Shown here piece after piece: positions 60,037-64,000 of a stretch of 64,000 bases of DNA. The position numbers and the translations under genes were made by a program. This DNA comes from Leifsonia sp. fls2-241-R2A-40a. Lineage in GTDB: Bacteria > Actinomycetota > Actinomycetes > Actinomycetales > Microbacteriaceae. Each line of letters begins with the position of its first letter. Position 1 is the stretch's first letter. The stretch lies in the NCBI RefSeq assembly GCF_030209575.1, contig NZ_JARVRS010000001.1, forward strand, positions 1,612,001 to 1,676,000, in the 5' to 3' direction. The notes under the pieces were generated by a model. It was not told where the DNA came from. It ran no database searches and was given only the letters and a program-made list of their open reading frames with translations.

Positions 60037-60263
60037 TTGGAGTCTACTTTCGAGGCATTCGGGCGCGGACCCTGATCGTCGTGGGGCTGCGCGGCGGTCT
60101 CCGACGGCGGTGCCACTATCCTAGTAGTGTTAATTGCGGGCACGCAAAGATTGCGAAACCGCAGACGCGTGGTGTTCCCGCATGCGGGTCGCCAGGCTAG
60201 GAGAACTGCGGTTGCTGATCTGGTGCCCGCGCGCGCCTACGCAGACGAGGAAAGGGTTTAACC

Positions 60264-60986
60264 GTGAGCAACCCAGCTCCCAGGACAACGGATCAAGCTA
60301 ACGTTTTCGAGGTCTCTGGTGGTTTTGCGCTGTGGGCTGTGCTGCGCCAGGCTCCGGTCCGTGTCGACCATCTCGTGGGCGCGGACGTGTCGAACGTCGT
60401 CGAGGAGCTCGAGAGGGTGATCGCCGAACTGGGGCGGGAGAACGTCACCACCCGTGGCCTGTACGATGTCTCAGGCCTGCGCGCCGACGCTGATATCATG
60501 ATCTGGCTGCACGGTCCCGATGCAGAGGGGCTGCAGTGGGGGTTACGTCAGCTGCGCGCCACCCGCCTGTTCAGACGGTTGCTTCCCACGTGGAACGCCA
60601 TGGCTGTGCACCGCGAGGCTGAGTTCAACAAGACGCACGTGCCCGGTTTCTTGCGCGGTAACGCGCCGAAAGCGTGGCTCACCGTCTATTCGTTCGTTCG
60701 TAGTCGAGAGTGGTATCTCCTGACGGCTGAGGAGCGTGGGCGAATGCTCGCTGAGCATGGCCGGAAGGGTGCCGCTTTTCGTTCCGTGCTGGCCAACACG
60801 GCGGCGTCGTTCGCGCTAGGCGACTACGAGTGGATCCTCGCGTTCGAGTCGGATCAGCTGACCGACCTCGTGGACCTGATGCGCGACCTGCGGCAGACGG
60901 AAGCGCGGCGTCACGTGCGCGAGGAGGTCCCCTTCTTCACGGGGCGCCGTGTCGAGCCGGCGCACGTCGTGGAGATCCTTCACTAG
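60264..60986 (+). CDS. hemQ: Coproheme decarboxylase (chlorite dismutase family, HemQ)
   Basis: A 240-residue HemQ/ChdC. Family motifs are SREWYLLTAEERGRMLAEHG (catalytic Tyr in WYLL and proximal heme His in AEHG), ANTAASFALGDYEWILAFE, and EARRHVREEVPFFTGRRV. It converts coproheme to heme b with H2O2 in the coproporphyrin pathway of Gram-positive bacteria. No other hem gene is adjacent, which is unusual. GGAAAGGG precedes the GTG start. Confidence 0.92.
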   Translation: MSNPAPRTTDQANVFEVSGGFALWAVLRQAPVRVDHLVGADVSNVVEELERVIAELGRENVTTRGLYDVSGLRADADIMIWLHGPDAEGLQWGLRQLRATRLFRRLLPTWNAMAVHREAEFNKTHVPGFLRGNAPKAWLTVYSFVRSREWYLLTAEERGRMLAEHGRKGAAFRSVLANTAASFALGDYEWILAFESDQLTDLVDLMRDLRQTEARRHVREEVPFFTGRRVEPAHVVEILH

Positions 60987-61175
60987 CCCGCGCGCTCGAT
61001 GCCGCGTCCGAAGCGGCCGCGGTTGAGCGTCGCCAGCCGGTGCGCTGTCGGGCACTTGTTGCGCCTCTGCGCCGAAGCGAGGGCCACTGGTAAGGTTACC
61101 CGAAATTGCGCGTGCGCAAGCGTTGTCGTCCTACGTGGGGCGGTCTTGCCTATCCCGAGGATGAGTTGAGTTGGA

Positions 61176-61447
61176 GTGACTTGGTCGTATGTGAGGGTCC
61201 ACGGGACTCGGTACGGTCCGTTGGCGGATCCGCAGGCCACAGAAGTCGCGATCCGTTCTGCCATTGCGCGCGGTGGCGAGTTCATCGCGCGTCCCTTGAA
61301 TGGGCGAGAGGTTCGGGTCTTGGTGACGCGCGGTGTGCCAGTGCGGTTTGAGACGCTCCACCTCAGGACGAGGTGGAGTCGGCTGGCGCGGTCGGAGTGG
61401 AGACCGTGGTGTTCGACGAGGACGCATTCGGCGAGTGGCGGATCTAG
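61176..61447 (+). pseudogene. Small hypothetical gene with a frameshift
   Basis: From GTG at 61176 the frame reads as protein (TEVAIRSAIARGGEFIARPL, NGREVRVLVTRGVPVRFETL), then loses coding character near 61357. A different frame from 61358 continues PPQDEVESAGAVGVETVVFD and EDAFGEWRI to the TAG at 61445-61447. Adding one base near 61357 would restore a product of about 90 residues. Family unknown. Confidence 0.55.
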
Positions 61448-61514
61448 CTGGTCCCCAAGTCAGAAGCGCATTCGGCGGCAACCGGAGTCACTAAACGGAT
61501 TTCGGTTCTCGAAT

Positions 61515-62669
61515 TCACGGGTGAGTGATAAGGCTGACCCGGTCTTTGCCCCGGTTGTTGGATCGGTACATGGCTTGGTCCGCGGTGCGAAGCAGGTCCG
61601 TTGCGGTCAGGGTGTTGCTGGTGTCCGGGGGGTGGACGGTGACGCCGACACTCGCAGTAAGGGGCGTCGTCCACCCGTCACCCTGGCTTGGGTGTTTGAT
61701 CTCGGTGCGGATGCGCTCGGCGACGGCGAGTGCTTCGACTTGGGTGGTGTGCTGACAGACGACGATGAATTCGTCTCTTCCGAACCGGCACACGAGGTCT
61801 CCGGATCGCACACTGCCGGTGATGCGGGATGCGACGGTGGCCAGGACGGCGTCGCCGGCACTGTGGCCGAACTTGTCGTTGATCGATTTGAAACTGTCTA
61901 GGTCGATGAAGATCAACGCGAGTGACTCTAGGTCACTGCCGACCGTTTGGACGCTGCTGCTGATGTGGGTTCGCAGCAGGATCCGGTTGGCGAGCCCGGT
62001 GAGCGGGTCGTACAACGCAAGCGCCGCGAGCTCGGCTTGCAGCTTGAGCTGCGCCAGGACTTGCGCGGCCTGCCGACATAGCGCGCTTACCAGGTAGACG
62101 GTGTGGGGGTCCGCTGCCTGTTCGCGGGAGAAGAAGCAAGCCAAGGAACCGACGACTTCGCGCCCGCGAAGAAGCGGCGCAATGAGCAGGGATTCGAGAT
62201 GGGCGCCGTCGAGTGCCGCCACTACATCCGGGTCCGTGGTGGCAATGCTGCGCGACCAGGTTCGGGATTCGGAAGAGATCCACCCACCAGGTGGCACTAC
62301 GGGGAACGACTCAGAGTCGAATGGGACGGCGCCGGCGAGCAACTGAGCTTGCCGATTGTTGAGAAACACTGCTGCTGTTTCGGCGCCGACGTCTTCGCGT
62401 GCGATCTGCGTCAGGGCGCTGGCCACGTCATCGATCGAGTCGCTGATGCCGAACGTGGCGGCGGCGTTTTGGAGGACGCGCGTCCTGGTTTCGGTTTCTG
62501 TGGCGCGGCGTTGAGCGGCGCGCAGGATTCCGTTGTCGCCGTCTCGTTCGGGCGGTTTGAACCCACTGCGCAGAGGTCTGGTTCGCGTGCACGATGACAC
62601 CACCGGGTGGTAGTCAGAAGACCGCACGGGGGTCGGGTGATAGAGCTGCTCGCCGGTGTCCTCCGTCAT
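61515..62669 (-). CDS. GAF-GGDEF domain protein (probable diguanylate cyclase)
   Basis: A 384-residue regulator. After a polar N-terminus (about 1-60) comes a GAF-like sensor domain (70-215, with VGAETAAVFLNNRQAQLLAG and ESLLIAPLLRGREVVGSLA), then a GGDEF domain (225-384): DPLTGLANR, IFIDLDSFKSINDKFGHSAGD and the active loop CRFGRDEF. The GGDEF motif is GRDEF, still with the catalytic Asp-Glu. It should make c-di-GMP in response to a ligand. Its ATG overlaps the stop of the hydrolase gene by four bases, supporting the start. Confidence 0.88.
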   Translation of the reverse strand: MTEDTGEQLYHPTPVRSSDYHPVVSSCTRTRPLRSGFKPPERDGDNGILRAAQRRATETETRTRVLQNAAATFGISDSIDDVASALTQIAREDVGAETAAVFLNNRQAQLLAGAVPFDSESFPVVPPGGWISSESRTWSRSIATTDPDVVAALDGAHLESLLIAPLLRGREVVGSLACFFSREQAADPHTVYLVSALCRQAAQVLAQLKLQAELAALALYDPLTGLANRILLRTHISSSVQTVGSDLESLALIFIDLDSFKSINDKFGHSAGDAVLATVASRITGSVRSGDLVCRFGRDEFIVVCQHTTQVEALAVAERIRTEIKHPSQGDGWTTPLTASVGVTVHPPDTSNTLTATDLLRTADQAMYRSNNRGKDRVSLITHP

Positions 62670-63439
62670 GCGCGGGTGGCGTCAGCGTGGATGAAGTCGA
62701 TTATGCGTTGCCAGTGCCGTCCGATGATGTCTGCACCCCCGTCCACCCGCTGGAGTTGTGCTCGGGGCGCGGCGTGGGCGTACCACTGTGCGTCCTGTAC
62801 GGTCGCGTATGGGTCACTGGTACCGTAGAGGATCAGCGTGTCGGCTTCGATCCGAAGCTCGGACGCGCCGCGTTCTTCGAAGGCCCGATGGTCGGCGACT
62901 GCTCCCGCGTCTCCTTGCGTGGAAGCGGTCGCCAGCATGCGCCGCACTCGGTCGGGGTAGCCGAGGGGCTGCTCTGACATCGCCGTTGCGGTGAGGGGGC
63001 CTTCTACTGGGTGGCCGTTTGCTGCTCGTGATGGCGCGGGTGCTGCCACCAAGGCCAGCCTGTCGACGAGTTGCGGGTGGCGGGCTGCGAGTGCGGCTGC
63101 GTAGATTCCGCCTTCTCTCCACCCGATGACGCCGATTCCACCGTAGGTGGTGTGCGCAGGGCGCTCTCGCGCGCTCGCTTCGGCTTCGCGCAGGTAACCG
63201 GCGAGGTCGTCGACCCATCCGGCCACGCTGATGATTTCTTGTTCCGTTGCCCCGTAGCCTGGGCGTTCGAAGGTCAGTAGGTGAAGGCCGGAGCGCGCCG
63301 TCACATCGGGTGCCGGGTCGAAACCGGAGGCGCCGGGGGTCGGGTGAAGGAGTACGGCAAGGCGTTCGCCGGCGGGATCTCCGAGCCCGGTCATACCTAC
63401 TTCTCGGCCGCTGGGAAGCCGAACCAGCCGATACGTCAT
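62666..63439 (-). CDS. Alpha/beta hydrolase-fold protein with altered nucleophile
   Basis: A 257-residue protein with LAVLLHPTPGASGFDPAP (oxyanion region, HPTPG instead of HGTPG), LLTFERPGYGATE and LILYGTSDPYATVQ (acid region). The nucleophile elbow reads GVIGWREGGIYAAA, with Arg where Ser is expected (GxSxG), so it may not be a hydrolase. The His region is GGADIIGRHW. It is placed between an enolase-superfamily gene (21-base gap) and the GGDEF gene (ATGA overlap). Confidence 0.8.
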   Translation of the reverse strand: MTYRLVRLPSGREVGMTGLGDPAGERLAVLLHPTPGASGFDPAPDVTARSGLHLLTFERPGYGATEQEIISVAGWVDDLAGYLREAEASARERPAHTTYGGIGVIGWREGGIYAAALAARHPQLVDRLALVAAPAPSRAANGHPVEGPLTATAMSEQPLGYPDRVRRMLATASTQGDAGAVADHRAFEERGASELRIEADTLILYGTSDPYATVQDAQWYAHAAPRAQLQRVDGGADIIGRHWQRIIDFIHADATRA

Positions 63440-63460
63440 TGTGTTCCTCTCTGGTCGTTC

Positions 63461-64000
63461 TTACTCGGTGTGCGGCGTGTTCCCGGCGGCCGTGTCAGTA
63501 GTTGACCGGGTGAACGATGCGACCCGGTACGGTTGGGCGTCCGCTTCCTTGAGCTCGAGCCCGTGCCCGGGAGCTGAGCGGTCCGGTACGAGTTCGCCCC
63601 CGCGGAGGGCTGGGACACCGTCGAAGAGGGCTCCGGCGATGCGGGCGTGGTCGTGGAAGTATTCGACGTTGATTGCGCCGTCGAATGCGGCGGCCACGGA
63701 AGCGTGCAAGGCGGGAGCAGTGTGGGCGCTGAGGGGGATGCCGTGTGTGCGGGAGAGTGAGGCGGCGATGCGGAACCCGGTGATGCCGCAGCGGGTGGCG
63801 TCGGCTTGCAGCACGTCGACGCAGCCTGGTGTGATGAGGTCGCGGAAGTCGGCGGGTGTGTACCCGTATTCGCCGGCGGCGACCCGGATCGGGGCGGGCA
63901 TCCGATCGCGGAGCAGGCGCAGACCGGTGCGGTCGTCGCTGGACACCGGCTCTTCGAACCAGGTCACGCCGAGGTCGGCGAATCGATCAGCAAGGTGGAG
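63461..64000 (-). CDS. Enolase-superfamily enzyme (mandelate racemase-like), C-terminal part
   Basis: The last 179 codons of a gene that begins beyond the window. VTWFEEPVSSDD gives a metal-binding Glu and RVAAGEYGYTPADF the next one; DVLQADATRCGITGFRIAAS and PLSAHTAPALHASVAAA hold the later catalytic positions (Asp, His). This suits sugar-acid dehydratases of the mandelate racemase group. An operon with the following hydrolase-fold and GGDEF genes is likely. Confidence 0.85.
   Translation of the reverse strand, partial: LHLADRFADLGVTWFEEPVSSDDRTGLRLLRDRMPAPIRVAAGEYGYTPADFRDLITPGCVDVLQADATRCGITGFRIAASLSRTHGIPLSAHTAPALHASVAAAFDGAINVEYFHDHARIAGALFDGVPALRGGELVPDRSAPGHGLELKEADAQPYRVASFTRSTTDTAAGNTPHTE

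Overview
This is a high-GC actinobacterial chromosome segment, most likely Microbacteriaceae (Leifsonia-like). The evidence is the GC-rich third positions, the frequent GGATGC codon pairing, GGAGG-type ribosome sites, many ATGA/GTGA overlaps, an actinobacterial bc1-type cytochrome b, ZAS and ECF41 sigma systems, and actinobacterial HemQ and AtpB homologues. No rRNA and no CRISPR array was seen. There is one tRNA, tRNA-Gly(CCC).

Layout. 0-5.2 kb: a peptide-type ABC transporter (end of the binding protein, two permeases, a fused double ATPase) translationally coupled to a flavin-dependent monooxygenase. 5.2-9.4 kb: single metabolic genes. 9.4-14.4 kb: a LacI regulator followed by an araB-araD-araA L-arabinose operon with a perfect palindromic operator. 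14.4-19.3 kb: an MFS transporter/LysR divergent pair with palindromic operators, an LtrA-family protein, and a TerC protein preceded by what looks like a yybP-ykoY manganese riboswitch.

19.4-27.5 kb is the most interesting part. An ECF41 sigma factor, identified by its WLPEP, DGGG and NPEKL signatures, sits among four promoters of the form TGTCAC(A/G)-N16-(G/T)GTC. They drive a hydrolase/SDR operon, an NDH-2/cytochrome b/SnoaL operon, the NmrA-sigma operon and a divergent NmrA/SnoaL operon. Two small proteins in this regulon look like free copies of the sigma factor's own regulatory C-terminal domain. The cytochrome b appears to have lost both ligands of heme bH while keeping those of bL.

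27.6-44.4 kb: mostly ordinary genes. They include a carbonic anhydrase, a Mug glycosylase, an N-methyl amino acid oxidase, a small ECF sigma/zinc-finger anti-sigma pair beside a secreted beta-propeller protein, an AKR/TetR pair with twin operators, an alkylsulfatase, a MarR/membrane protein pair with twin operators, and an arylsulfatase divergent from a SulP transporter.

44.4-64 kb is accessory and partly decayed. It holds a SulP-GAP-MscS cluster whose MscS gene is frameshifted, DUF1254 protein genes (one only a C-terminal remnant), and the tRNA-Gly. It also holds a Mrr-like protein, a MobF relaxase with a candidate oriT split by a 1.3-kb IS3-family element, and an IstB remnant. Orphan atpB and hemQ copies, several genes broken by single lesions, and an enolase-superfamily/hydrolase/GGDEF operon that runs off the window complete it.
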